A DNA stretch of 62,192 bases from contig JAAXHE010000169.1 of NCBI GenBank assembly GCA_012271065.1, forward strand, positions 1-62,192, written 5' to 3'. This DNA comes from Candidatus Latescibacterota bacterium. Its GTDB lineage: Bacteria > Latescibacterota > UBA2968 > GCA-2709665. How positions within the stretch are numbered: the first letter of the stretch is position 1; each line of letters begins with the position of its first letter. This document shows, piece by piece, positions 9,101 to 16,688 of the stretch. The notes beneath the pieces are model-generated. The model saw only the letters and a list, made by a program, of their open reading frames with translations. It was not told the DNA's origin and did no database searches. The position numbers and the translations under genes are program-made.

Positions 9101-9595
9101 ACGGAGTACCTGGAGGCTGGCGGATTCAATCTGCCGCGGGTCAATACCTACGTTCCGCTCTTCAGCGCCGCCATCGGCACTGCTCTGGAGCTAGTCAATC
9201 CATTCGCCGTGCTGGCCATTCTGCTGGTCTGGAAGGCCGGAGTCAAACGGGTCTGGTTGATCGTGGCCGGAATCGCGGTCGCCCTGTTGTCTGAGGATGC
9301 GATCGCGCCCGCCCGGAGTTTCTATCATTTCGCCGTGCTGGCCGGCCTGGAACTCTTCGCACTTGGTGTCCTGGTTTTCCTCGTCGCCTGGCTGATCCGG
9401 TTCAATCTGATGGCCTATATTATCGCGATCTGGTCCGGCAAGCTCATCCTGGGCCCTGGGATCGCGTTCATTCAACGGACAACCGACACCGTTCTTCAGT
9501 GGAACGGCATCGTAATACTCGTGCTCGGCCTTGCGCCGCTACTTTACCTGCTGGCTGCCTTCTTGCGAGAGCGGCCCGAGCGTACGGATGGATAA
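6194..9595 (+). CDS. Large membrane protein with CPBP (CAAX-like) protease domain and internal duplication
   Basis: 1133 residues in two homologous halves. Each half has an N-terminal membrane anchor, a soluble region containing the shared pattern VRWFKP(L/M)(Q/E)KEE, and a multi-helix membrane region. The first half (to ~570) has CPBP glutamic-protease motifs: EEFFFR at 422-427, His456 in FLHS, and HYAIN at 494-498. The second half (~605-1133) repeats the soluble domain but its membrane region lacks an EExxxR motif, so it is probably non-catalytic. CPBP proteins process or bind membrane peptides. The start at 6194 follows AGAGGAG with 6-base spacing. A terminator hairpin begins 50 bases after the stop, so this is likely monocistronic. 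Confidence 0.8.
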   Translation: MGRRDAMWLLVFVVLGVGGLAVFLNYYTEAIPSASLDFRLSRDEVHSEAQGYLEDLGYDLAEYQSAQIFSSSQMQQVFLEQTLGLEETSRLAREWLSVWSWSVRWFKPLQKEELRVGLDPGGRVVGFSHRILESEEGASIAQDDALVIASDFLRKTQGYDLDAFELIDRSSTERKARVDHRFAFRKKDFTVGDDGHYRLDVVVHGDRIGQFSEYLKVPDSFSRSYREVRSRANLLTQVFLPFWLALGVAMLAILVKNYRRKRLRWQAGLIVGTLVAVAWFAANVNALPLSLYNFETTVSYGAFLVTLLFSAVLVAAVNGGIVCLAGTAGGVLERDVLSERRASPLGRLSLRGVFTAGFLRSTVVGYGAAGAVLGYVAVFYLLGGRYFDVWVPADVSEYNNAFSTAIPWIYPLLVGLSAAAVEEFFFRLLAIPLLIRWLKRPWLAVLLPAIVWAFLHSNYPHEPIYIRGIEITVIGILFGILFLRFGIWAPIIAHYAINAFIVALPMVKSSSLYFQVSGVLVIGILLVPAIPAAFAVLTGRARPREVDDEEAPDEPAEIEEPAPEPVRPDVDEREPDSYLPDKRRWIVAGICAVAGIALMIGFRVDRFGARSLKLEVTRSQAAGIAEAFCAEMGLDASDYRRSVQFRSGVGSSHYTHLIRNAGVAQADTLMVENTSPWYWHVRWFKPMEKEEIQVRVDASGRVAGFNHIVPETRAGPELETDDARAKAEAFVEQTFSRSVTDTAQYKLLEARSEKEKDRMDHHFVWERIDRKIEDGEFRLKVRVQGDELGLFSAHYKAPEEFLRSLKQRGARQELASMVPVLLMLATLILAGIYFFRQYRAGEIRWRLPIGIGIAVVLLTLLNWINSLPTFFHGYDTSQAMMTYLGIQSVGLLIGTPMTGLAIAAMFALMMAMKGSLYPEEMGAGRWLGLLRMREGGLRFWAGTLALAAAFLLLQTGTDSLAMYVKYNGLTEYLEAGGFNLPRVNTYVPLFSAAIGTALELVNPFAVLAILLVWKAGVKRVWLIVAGIAVALLSEDAIAPARSFYHFAVLAGLELFALGVLVFLVAWLIRFNLMAYIIAIWSGKLILGPGIAFIQRTTDTVLQWNGIVILVLGLAPLLYLLAAFLRERPERTDG

Positions 9596-9644
9596 ACCGC
9601 TACCCGTTGCGCCAGGTTCTTCGATCCGCCACGCCGACGGATGA

Positions 9645-9684
9645 AAAAGACCCCCCTCCGATGAACATCGGAGGGGGGTCTTTT
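9645..9684. terminator. Bidirectional intrinsic terminator
   Basis: AAAAGACCCCCCTCCGATG (9645-9663) is perfectly complementary to 9666-9684, a 19-bp stem with T-runs in both directions. It separates the CPBP-like gene from the convergent RelE operon. Confidence 0.95.
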
Positions 9685-9741
9685 ATGCGGGATTATTATC
9701 GACAAGTGCCAGACATTTCGGGATATCGCTTGACATTCCCG

Positions 9742-10077
9742 CTATTTCTTGTCGTACGCACCTTGCCGATGGCCCATATCTACGACATATATCTGTCCCG
9801 AAAACCGTTTGTAGAAAATCCGATACGGCCTTTTTTCGATTCTGAACATGGGGTCATTGGAAGGACGCCCCTGTATCTTCTTCGATCCCCTCCTGTTAAG
9901 CGGATCTTTAAGCGATTCGATCTTTTCAACAGCCGAACGTCTCACCTTTGGTTGCAAGGTATCCAGGAACTCCCGAACAACGTCCCGGATTACAATCTCT
10001 TGCTCTATGGGTTCACGTTGCCCTGTATTTTCCGGTGGGTTTTGCGCTTCCCTGGATCCTCCACGTTCTTCATTCAC
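9742..10077 (-). CDS. RelE/ParE-family toxin
   Basis: 111 residues. The C-terminal part carries the RelE-fold signature MFRIEKRPYRIFYK followed by IYVVDMGHRQGAYDK, typical of ribosome-dependent RelE toxins (PYRIFYK strand and the DIGHR-like strand). The N-terminal ~30 residues are polar and not conserved in the family, so translation could start further downstream. Its ATG overlaps the antitoxin stop as ATGA (10074-10077), indicating coupling. The 19-bp terminator lies 57 bases past its stop. Confidence 0.8.
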   Translation of the reverse strand: MNEERGGSREAQNPPENTGQREPIEQEIVIRDVVREFLDTLQPKVRRSAVEKIESLKDPLNRRGSKKIQGRPSNDPMFRIEKRPYRIFYKRFSGQIYVVDMGHRQGAYDKK

Positions 10078-10280
10078 CGACTCTCCCTCTTCACCTTTTC
10101 GAAATATCGCCGCGTCTCCTCAGCCGAAAGCATCTTGCTCTTTCCCGTCCGAAGCTCCTCGTCAATTTCTAAAGACCGGGCAAGAAACGGGTCTTCCTCT
10201 TGCTCCGCAACAACGTCCTTCCGACGCTCGCTGCGCTTGACGCGTTCGATCCACCCCAATACGACATCAGCAACGCCCAT
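10074..10280 (-). CDS. Probable antitoxin of the RelE-like toxin
   Basis: A 68-residue, highly charged helical protein, with KRSERRKDVVAEQEEDPF in the middle and SAEETRRYFEKVKRESR at the C-terminus. It precedes the RelE-like gene with a 4-base ATGA overlap. The start follows GAGAGGGGG. No DNA-binding domain is recognised, so regulation may depend on another factor. The call rests on position, size and composition. Confidence 0.65.
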   Translation of the reverse strand: MGVADVVLGWIERVKRSERRKDVVAEQEEDPFLARSLEIDEELRTGKSKMLSAEETRRYFEKVKRESR

Positions 10281-10357
10281 TGCGACCCCCTCTCGACAAC
10301 CTTACTCAGAAACCGCTCTATTCCTTGCTCAGGCCCACGAAATCGTCGTTCTTGCCC

Positions 10358-10516
10358 TCACCCGTTTCTTGTGCAAACCGCAATAACCACCTCGACGTCC
10401 TCACCCGCACTCGTGCGCTCGACCATCTTCGGTCTATTGTCCACAACATACCTCCAAAGATAGACTTCCATAAATTCCCGCATCTTGTCAAGTGTGAATG
10501 TTAAATTTCCTTTCAC
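10358..10516 (-). CDS. Possible 52-residue protein coupled to the Gfo/Idh gene
   Basis: GTG-initiated frame whose start overlaps the Gfo/Idh stop as GTGA. The product contains TLDKMREFMEVYLWRYVV and ends EDVEVVIAVCTRNG. An AAAGGA-like stretch lies in the preceding gene. It sits 77 bases upstream of the RelE antitoxin gene and could be a third component or a decayed N-terminus of an antitoxin. No family is recognised. Confidence 0.35.
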   Translation of the reverse strand: MKGNLTFTLDKMREFMEVYLWRYVVDNRPKMVERTSAGEDVEVVIAVCTRNG

Positions 10517-11529
10517 CGAAATGGGATTTCGACCTCCACGCTCTTTCCGGTCCGTTCTGCCTTTCTGATGGCGTCCGAGACGGCCACTGCGGCGACCATG
10601 TCGTCCCCCAGAGGATGCGGCCTGCCTGTGCGGACTATTTCTTTGACGTGTTCGAGGATGATCGCGGAGCCCTCACAGGCGTTGAAGTCGTTGAGAACCA
10701 GACCCTGTATGGCGCCTTCGGGGCCGAATACGTGGGTGAACATCTCGGTAAAGCGGAAGTCAGCCACGCCGCAGTTGATGACCACCCCATGCTCGGGTCG
10801 GCCGGGCGTGTCGCCGTAATGGAGATGGTAGACCGTGTGGTTGGGCGCCTTCAGACAGCTCACGGACCGTATACCCGTCCCGAACACGTGGTGGGCGATT
10901 GAAATCGCGTGAATGAGCGCCGCCAGGTGCGTGGAGGCGCAGGTGATGGTGCCGAAGGTGACGCGGCCGACCTCGTCCAGGCGGCGGACCAGCTGCGCCA
11001 CCGCCGGGTTCGTCTGCAGCATGGACAGGGACATGACCGGCGCGTTGTTCGCGTCGGCCAATTCCAGGATCGCGCGAACGTCGTCGATGCAATGGGCGAA
11101 AGGCTTGTCGATGAAGGTGGGCACGCCTTTTTCAAGGCCCGGCCGCGCCAGTTCCAGGTGATCGGAGCCGTCGTAGTTGCAGTTCGCGATCAGCACCAGG
11201 TCGACGTCATCGCTCACCTGATCGAAGCTGTCGCAGACTTCCGGCCTGCCGTAGAACACGTTCGAGAACATCTCGGCGTTGCGACGCTGTGCGTCCCACA
11301 CTTTCACGATTCGGAAGCCGTCCACGCCGGGAGCCGTCATCCGGGTCGGTTCGCTGTACTTCGTATAGTAGAAATAGTGCGTACCCCCACGCTGCCAGGT
11401 ATAGGACATGTCGTCTTCGACAGGCATGGGTTCCCTCAACCGCAGCGGATCGTGCTCGTCCATCTGCGCGCCGAACCACATGCCATGCATGTCGCAGCGG
11501 ATGATCCCGGTGCGGATCACGTCTGACAC
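10513..11529 (-). CDS. Gfo/Idh/MocA-family oxidoreductase (divergent)
   Basis: 338 residues. The family uses NAD(P) to oxidise or reduce sugars and cyclitols. The C-terminal two thirds fit the fold: VDLVLIANCNYDGSDH, then DKPFA in place of the usual EKP catalytic-lysine motif. The N-terminus is odd. After GIIRCDMHG there is a ~50-residue tyrosine-rich insertion (YTWQRGGTHYFYYTKYS) before strand two, so the usual GxGxxG loop is not recognisable. The GTG start follows AAAGGA with 9 bases spacing. Last metabolic gene of the minus-strand run and coupled to the small frame downstream. Confidence 0.75.
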   Translation of the reverse strand: MSDVIRTGIIRCDMHGMWFGAQMDEHDPLRLREPMPVEDDMSYTWQRGGTHYFYYTKYSEPTRMTAPGVDGFRIVKVWDAQRRNAEMFSNVFYGRPEVCDSFDQVSDDVDLVLIANCNYDGSDHLELARPGLEKGVPTFIDKPFAHCIDDVRAILELADANNAPVMSLSMLQTNPAVAQLVRRLDEVGRVTFGTITCASTHLAALIHAISIAHHVFGTGIRSVSCLKAPNHTVYHLHYGDTPGRPEHGVVINCGVADFRFTEMFTHVFGPEGAIQGLVLNDFNACEGSAIILEHVKEIVRTGRPHPLGDDMVAAVAVSDAIRKAERTGKSVEVEIPFR

Positions 11530-11829
11530 GACAGAGATTCCTTTCTTTCAATTGCCTAGATTCGTCGTTTTCGCAGGACCTTGAATCGGATATACACAGA
11601 AGGACAGGGGTGATCTGAGTCGGACTACGGCGATACGACACACGCGGTTTCGCATCAATACCTTTTGTGCCTTTTGTGCTTTTTGTGGCCAATGATTCGG
11701 TTCTCCGCTTTCGAATTGAGGTCGGGCCCAAATTTCCGTTGGCGCACCCTTCGTGACGGTGGGGCGGACATTCCTGTCTGCCCTGACGATTGGCCCTCTG
11801 CCGCAACGCGGATTGAAGAACGGTTTGCG
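11530..11829. repeat. Intergenic gap with two repeat motifs
   Basis: Gene-free. CTTTTGTGCCTTTTGTGCTT (from about 11659) is a short-period repeat, with a similar tract near 25800. GGGGCGGACATTCCTGTCTG (11761) is a member of palindromic repeat family C. No gene is supported here. Confidence 0.55.
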
Positions 11830-12198
11830 CTACAATTCCAACGGGTCGGCGGTGCGAATGACGAAATACTTCTTTACGGGTTGCATCACGTGCCAGTGGG
11901 TCTTGAGTCCCGCGGGAAAGTGAACCGTATCGCCCGGCCCCAGGGCGTAGCTGTCGCCCCCGTCTTCTTCAATGGCAACCTTACCCTCGAAGACGTGGGC
12001 GAACTCGTCCCACCCAAATGTCCATTCGAACCTGCCCTCGCTGCATTGCCAGTAACCGCTGGACACCCTCTTGTCCGCGCTTTGCGTAACGATGGCGCCG
12101 CGTGCCGTGGGTTCGCCTTCCTGAATCCAGTCGGGATCGATGGGCATGTCGGGCAGATGGTCCGGCATTGCGACGGTGTTCATCTTCAACTCGCTCAT
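11830..12198 (-). CDS. Cupin-domain protein
   Basis: 122 residues, a single small beta-barrel of the Cupin_3 (DUF861) type. The family pattern is visible as GRFEWTFGWDEFAHVFEGKV, then a glycine turn, YALGPGDTVHFPAGLKTHWHV and YFVIR. Proteins of this class include ureidoglycolate-lyase-like and sugar-modifying enzymes, and many have unknown substrates. The start follows AAAGGAG; an upstream in-frame ATG would add 23 residues without a ribosome-binding site. It lies between the Gfo/Idh and the diketogulonate-reductase-like genes, consistent with a sugar or sugar-acid pathway. Confidence 0.8.
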   Translation of the reverse strand: MSELKMNTVAMPDHLPDMPIDPDWIQEGEPTARGAIVTQSADKRVSSGYWQCSEGRFEWTFGWDEFAHVFEGKVAIEEDGGDSYALGPGDTVHFPAGLKTHWHVMQPVKKYFVIRTADPLEL

Positions 12199-12335
12199 CT
12201 CACGCTCCTTTCCTATAAGTAGCTCGTTTAAAATCCCCACGGTCTTCGCGCGGTTGCCGTGCACCATGGGGTCTTGCGCCTTCTATTGCAATTGATCTCA
12301 GCCACGGATTTTCCGCGTGTTTCGCCTTTTCCTCT

Positions 12336-12466
12336 ATTCGTAGTCTCGCCCATGGCCTTTCGTTTTTCGTCGTTCTGCGTTATTCGTAGTTTCGCCTTTG
12401 GTTTATTCGCGTGATTCGTAGTCTCGCCTTGGGCTTTTCGTTTATTCGTCTATTCGTAGTTTCGCC
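12336..12466. repeat. Short interspersed array, unit ATTCGTAGTYTCGCC
   Basis: Four near-identical copies at 12336-12350, 12382-12396, 12414-12428 and 12452-12466, separated by related T- and CG-rich filler such as TTTCGTTTATTCGTC. It fills the 311-base gap between the cupin and the dehydrogenase. Spacing is irregular, so this is not a CRISPR array. Confidence 0.75.
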
Positions 12467-12509
12467 TTTCGTCTTTCGTAATTTCCAGGTAGCTTCCATC
12501 GAGATTGAC

Positions 12510-13520
12510 TTACAACGCCAGGACTTCCCGCCATCGGTCAGCTTCGACCGGAATTCCCAGCGCCAGGTTCTCCTCACGGGTCCTGAACATGCGCTCCCCG
12601 GGATAGGACACCGGCTCACAGCCTTCGAGAGTCTCGGCGGCGCGAAAGTCGGCGAGGGTCTGGTCGACGATTTCGCGCATCCGGTCGCCGGCGACAGCGT
12701 CGGCATGGATGGCGATATAGACCTGGGAGACGCCGTATTCGTCCTCCTCCTGGGCGATCTGGTACGTCGAACGGCCCCCCGACAGCAGCGAGGCAACCAG
12801 GTCCAGCGACATCGCGAGTCCGATACCCTTCCAGTGGCCGATGGGCAGCGGACGCCGGGCGGCCTGGATGGCGCCGGCGTCGTACGACAGGTTTCCGCTG
12901 TCGTCATAACCCCCGGGGACCGGTAGCCGCCGGTTGGCGACGCGGTACACGTCCAGTTTTCCATGGGAGTACTGGCTCATCGCCATATCCAGCAGAAAAT
13001 GACGGCCTTCCGGCCGGGGTATGGAGAAAACGAGGGGATTGTTGCCCACCTTACGGTCGGACGAACCGAAAGGAGGGATGAGTTGTGTGGTATTCGTCCA
13101 GCAGATGCCGATACAGCCCGCGTCAGCGGCCCTCAGCCCGTACGTTCCGGCCCGCATCCAGTGGTTGGTGTTTCTGAGGGCCACGCAGCCCATTCCCAGT
13201 TCTTTGGCAATTTCAACCGCGCGGTCCATACACATGCATGCATTGAGGATACCGGGGCCCAGTTTACCGTCCCATTGCTCCAGGACACCGAAGGCGCCCG
13301 CTCGTTCGGGCTCGGCGTGGAGATCCATGCCGTCTCCGGAACGGGCTTGCCCGGCAAACGACGGGAACCGGTTGACACCGTGGGAATAGACGCCGTCGCG
13401 CGTGGTTTCGGCGAAAATCCGCGCCAGACGTTCGGCGCGCTCGACCGCGAAACCGGTTTTGAGCAGGACGCGGTTCAGTTCCGCCACCATCGTGTCGAAT
13501 TGGATCCGGCGCATTTCCAT
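12510..13520 (-). CDS. Malate/L-lactate dehydrogenase family, 2,3-diketo-L-gulonate-reductase-like
   Basis: 336 residues of the Ldh_2 family (NAD(P)-dependent reduction of 2-oxo acids). Strong resemblance to E. coli YiaK/DlgD: DGVYSHGVNRFP (proposed catalytic His47), NANHW-like NTNHWMRAGTYG, GICWTN, GNNPLVFSIP, YWKGIGLAMSLD and DEYGVSQVYIAI. The start at 13520 (MEMRR) lies ~12 bases after GAGAGGGA; a second ATG is two codons further. It sits 7 bases downstream of the CoA-binding gene, so the two are cotranscribed. It likely acts on a diketo sugar acid, fitting the neighbouring cupin and Gfo/Idh genes. Confidence 0.85.
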   Translation of the reverse strand: MEMRRIQFDTMVAELNRVLLKTGFAVERAERLARIFAETTRDGVYSHGVNRFPSFAGQARSGDGMDLHAEPERAGAFGVLEQWDGKLGPGILNACMCMDRAVEIAKELGMGCVALRNTNHWMRAGTYGLRAADAGCIGICWTNTTQLIPPFGSSDRKVGNNPLVFSIPRPEGRHFLLDMAMSQYSHGKLDVYRVANRRLPVPGGYDDSGNLSYDAGAIQAARRPLPIGHWKGIGLAMSLDLVASLLSGGRSTYQIAQEEDEYGVSQVYIAIHADAVAGDRMREIVDQTLADFRAAETLEGCEPVSYPGERMFRTREENLALGIPVEADRWREVLAL

Positions 13521-13527
13521 CCTGTTG

Positions 13528-13935
13528 TTAATCCCTCTCAGTATATCCCAGGACGACCAGCAGGCACGGGCCGCCCGAGACCACCGCGATGCCGGCGTCC
13601 TGAGCATCTTCAACGGCTTTCCTGCTTTCCGCGCCGGGTTGCATCCAGATGAATTCGATGCCGGCGTCCGCTGCTTCAGGTACGATCTGTTCCGTTACCC
13701 CGGGCGGTGTGATCACGGAAATGCGCGCCACCGGTTCCGGAAGCGCCGCGAGATCGGGATAGGCCTTTTGGCCTTCGATTTCCTCGGAACCCGGATTGAT
13801 CGGGTACGCCTTCAGACCGTGCTGCAGATAACATCGAAGGACCTTGTTGCCGTATTTGGCACGGTCCTTTGACGCGCCGACGACGGCATACGGACCGGTC
13901 TCCAGAAATGCATCGATTGTCTCATCCAGTGTCAC
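13528..13935 (-). CDS. CoA-binding domain protein (YccU-like)
   Basis: 135 residues, a single CoA_binding_2 Rossmann domain: YAVVGASKDRAKYGNKVLRC, AYPINPGSEEIEG, then SVITPPGVT and IWMQPGAES. The family binds CoA or acyl-CoA; physiological roles are largely unknown. The GTG start follows GGGGAG. It is directly upstream of the diketogulonate-reductase-like gene. Confidence 0.88.
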   Translation of the reverse strand: MTLDETIDAFLETGPYAVVGASKDRAKYGNKVLRCYLQHGLKAYPINPGSEEIEGQKAYPDLAALPEPVARISVITPPGVTEQIVPEAADAGIEFIWMQPGAESRKAVEDAQDAGIAVVSGGPCLLVVLGYTERD

Positions 13936-13970
13936 GCCAGTTCTCCCCTGCGGTTTGGGTTTGCCAATGG

Positions 13971-14423
13971 TTACAGTTCATCGTATCGCGGCAGGCTATG
14001 CAGGAACCGGTAGCTCCGTTCCTCGCGGTCGAGCGCGTAGCAGTAGTGTGTGATTCCGTTGGTCACAACCAGGCAATTCGTCCCGACGGACGTATTGTAG
14101 CGCGCGATCTGATCGAACGCCTGCTGTTTGATTTTTACGTCGGGCGCCTTGCATTCGGCCATGAGAACGGGTTCTCCCCTGCCGTTGTAGACGATAACGT
14201 CGGCGCGGTGCTGCATTCCGCCATACGCGAAGGCCGATTCGACCGCGGTTCGACCCGCCGGAAAACCCAGGTCCTGAACGAGGTGCTGTACCAGGTTCTG
14301 GCGGACCCATTCCTCGGGCGTGAGGCGCACGTGCTTCCGGCGAAGCGGATCGAAAATGGTCCTTTTCTCGCCGCTGGTTCGGATATCGAAGTCGTACTGG
14401 CGGGGAAAGTTGAGGGATTGCAT
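13971..14423 (-). CDS. Orphan type I restriction R-subunit N-terminal domain protein
   Basis: 150 residues matching HsdR_N_2 (PD-(D/E)xK nuclease fold): LTPEEWVRQNLVQHLV, HRADVIVYNGRGEPVLMAEC with the catalytic D...ExK-like pattern (RADVIVY then AECKAP), and QIARYNTSV. Full HsdR proteins are ~1000 residues with helicase domains; this one consists only of the nuclease-like domain, as in many free-standing Bacteroidota-type homologues. No hsdM or hsdS genes are nearby. Its function is unknown. The start ATG has no obvious ribosome-binding site. Confidence 0.8.
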   Translation of the reverse strand: MQSLNFPRQYDFDIRTSGEKRTIFDPLRRKHVRLTPEEWVRQNLVQHLVQDLGFPAGRTAVESAFAYGGMQHRADVIVYNGRGEPVLMAECKAPDVKIKQQAFDQIARYNTSVGTNCLVVTNGITHYCYALDREERSYRFLHSLPRYDEL

Positions 14424-14521
14424 TGCAATAGGCTGAAAAGCTCAGAACCACGGCGTCGAATGCCGGTAAGACCGTCCTCCGGATTCAGGCGGGTTTGTCG
14501 CCTGACGGGCGGTGTCCGTCG

Positions 14522-15682
14522 CTACCGGGCGTGCCAGAGTTCCGGACATTCGACGTGGCGACGGATGGTTTCCAGGAATCGGGCGGCCGGGCCGCCGTCG
14601 ACGACGCGATGGTCGAAGGTGAGGCTCAGGGCGACCAGGTCCCGGGGCACGATGCGACCCTCGTAAACGGCCGGCCTGGAGACAATACGACCCACGCCCA
14701 GAATGGCGCACTCAGGCAGGTTGACGATGGGCGTAAAGACGTCGATCCCGTACGCGCCAAGGTTTGTAATGGTAAACGTACCCCCTTGAAGGTTCTCCGC
14801 TTCGAGGTCTCCCTGCCTGGCCATCTGAATCAGCTCCGAGGTTTCCCTGGCGAGGTCGTACAGGTCTCTGGCGTCGACATTGGTGATGACCGGGACCAGA
14901 AGTCCCGAGTTCGTATCCACGGCGATACCGATGTGGATCTCATCGTGCCTGTGGACGGTCCCGTCCCGCCACGAGGCGTTCAGGTCCGGATGTTCGGCAA
15001 GGGCCACGGCCGTCAGCTTCAGGAAAAGGCCGTTATAGGTAAGGTGGGGAACGTCGAGTTCCGCTCGCAGCGCCACGAAATCCGTCGCATCGGCCTCCGT
15101 GGAGAGCGTCACGGGCGCGGTCTCGCCGTGGCTCTCGGTCAGACGCCGCGCAATGGTCCGGCGGGTGGCGCTTGCGACTTTGTTCGCGGACCTGGCCGGT
15201 GTCGCCTCACGGACGTCCCGTTCGACAATACGTCCGTTCCGACCGCTGCCTTTCAGCGTACTCAAGTCGACACCCAGTTCCGTCGCCAGGCGGAGCGCCC
15301 GTGGGCTGATCGCGGACCTGCTCTTTCTGCCTTTCGGTCGATCTTCGCGAGGCCGGGAAGGGGCGGACCCTTGCGGCAGGGATTCCGTTTCCTTATCGAC
15401 CGCCGGCGACGCGGGAGTGGCGGCGGGCGGTTTTTCTCCCGGGCCCAGCAGGAAGCCCAGCACCGTGCCGATCGGTAACGTGTCTCCGGGTTGAGGCGCA
15501 TCGGCCGGTATATGCAGGGTTCCGCTATCGAAGGATTCGATTTCGTTTATCGCTTTATCGCTTTCAACGGTGAAGATGATTTCTCCGGCCTCGACCGGAT
15601 CCCCGTTCTGCTTGAGCCACTCGACCAGGGTGCCTTCCTCCATGGTCCATCCCAGGCGTGGCATGACGATTTCAATTGGCAT
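14522..15682 (-). CDS. 2-oxoacid dehydrogenase E2 (dihydrolipoamide acyltransferase)
   Basis: Transfers the acyl group from E1 to CoA in a pyruvate, acetoin or branched-chain 2-oxoacid dehydrogenase complex. 386 residues: an N-terminal lipoyl domain with the lipoylated lysine in ESDKA (Lys43), a linker, an E3/E1-binding domain (ISPRALRLATELGVD ... GSGRNGRIVERDV), and a C-terminal catalytic domain ending in the active-site motif DHRVVDG. The start at 15682 has GAGG 9 bases upstream. It follows E1beta by 28 bases in a minus-strand operon. Substrate cannot be fixed from sequence; pyruvate/acetoin is most likely. Confidence 0.93.
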   Translation of the reverse strand: MPIEIVMPRLGWTMEEGTLVEWLKQNGDPVEAGEIIFTVESDKAINEIESFDSGTLHIPADAPQPGDTLPIGTVLGFLLGPGEKPPAATPASPAVDKETESLPQGSAPSRPREDRPKGRKSRSAISPRALRLATELGVDLSTLKGSGRNGRIVERDVREATPARSANKVASATRRTIARRLTESHGETAPVTLSTEADATDFVALRAELDVPHLTYNGLFLKLTAVALAEHPDLNASWRDGTVHRHDEIHIGIAVDTNSGLLVPVITNVDARDLYDLARETSELIQMARQGDLEAENLQGGTFTITNLGAYGIDVFTPIVNLPECAILGVGRIVSRPAVYEGRIVPRDLVALSLTFDHRVVDGGPAARFLETIRRHVECPELWHAR

Positions 15683-15710
15683 GGAGGTCATCCTCGTGAA
15701 GCGCCCGCGC

Positions 15711-16688
15711 CTATTCCTCCATCAGGTCGCGGATGGCCTGTGAAACGGTGTCCGGCTGGGGCATGCAGGCGGCCTCGAGCGGAGCGCTGTACGGCGTGGG
15801 CGCATGCGCGCCGTTGAGACGGCCGACCGGCGCGTCCAGATCGTCAAACGCCAGGCTCTGAACCTGAGCGGCGATTTCGGCGCCGATCCCGCATGGGCCG
15901 AAGGCCTCGTCCACGATGAGCAGACGCCCCGTCTTGTGTACGGATTCCAGTATGGTATCCACATCCAGCGGCGCCACCGTGCGCGGGTCGATGAGTTCGA
16001 CGGAGATGCCCTCCCCCGCGAGTTCGTCGCAGAGCTTCCACGTCAGGGGAACCATATTTGCCAGCGCGACTACCGTGACGTCGCTGCCCTCGCGGCGGAC
16101 CTCGGCCTTTCCGAAAGGAATGGCGTACGGCGTTTCGGGCACCGGACCCCGATGGTTGAGAATGGATTTGTGCTCGAGGAAGAGAACGGGATCATCGCCT
16201 TCCAGGGCGGTCTTGAACAGGCCCTTGGCGTCGTACGGCGTGGCTGGCAGGGCCACCCGGAAACCGGGCAGGTGCGCGAAAACGGGATAGTAATTCCCCG
16301 AATGGTGGGTGGCGGCTGCGCCTCCGATACCGACGCAGCCTCGCAGCACTACCGGCATGGACAGGCGGCCGCTGCTCATATACTGCATCTTGGCGATCTG
16401 GTTGACCATTTCGCCGAAGCCGTCCAGGATGAAGTCGATGAACATGAAGTCCACCACGGGCCGCGCGCCGGCCATGGCCGCGCCCGTGCAGAGACCGATA
16501 AAGCCCCGCTCGCAGATCGGGGTATCGCACACACGCATGGGGCCGTAGCGTTCGTAGAGTCCCGTGGTGGTGTTGAAGTTGCCGCCCCGTTCGCCCACGC
16601 CTTCGCCCACGACGAAGACGGTCGGGTCCGCCGCCATGGCATCGGACAGGGCTTCGCGCGCGGCTTCCGTAAACGTGATTTCACGCAT
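15711..16688 (-). CDS. 2-oxoacid dehydrogenase E1 beta subunit
   Basis: 325 residues. Carries the transketolase pyrimidine-binding domain (ALSDAMAADPTVFVVGEGVG, GLCTGAAMAGARPVVDFMF) and the C-terminal transketolase domain (SVELIDPRTVAPLD). Works with E1alpha as a thiamine-diphosphate-dependent decarboxylase. The ATG at 16688 has AGGA 8 bases upstream and overlaps the E1alpha stop by 8 bases, so translation is coupled. An ATG three codons earlier is possible. Confidence 0.93.
   Translation of the reverse strand: MREITFTEAAREALSDAMAADPTVFVVGEGVGERGGNFNTTTGLYERYGPMRVCDTPICERGFIGLCTGAAMAGARPVVDFMFIDFILDGFGEMVNQIAKMQYMSSGRLSMPVVLRGCVGIGGAAATHHSGNYYPVFAHLPGFRVALPATPYDAKGLFKTALEGDDPVLFLEHKSILNHRGPVPETPYAIPFGKAEVRREGSDVTVVALANMVPLTWKLCDELAGEGISVELIDPRTVAPLDVDTILESVHKTGRLLIVDEAFGPCGIGAEIAAQVQSLAFDDLDAPVGRLNGAHAPTPYSAPLEAACMPQPDTVSQAIRDLMEE

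Noticed and set aside
12336..12466. CRISPR-like array
   Set aside because: Repeats are 15 bases with irregular, related spacers, and there are no cas genes.
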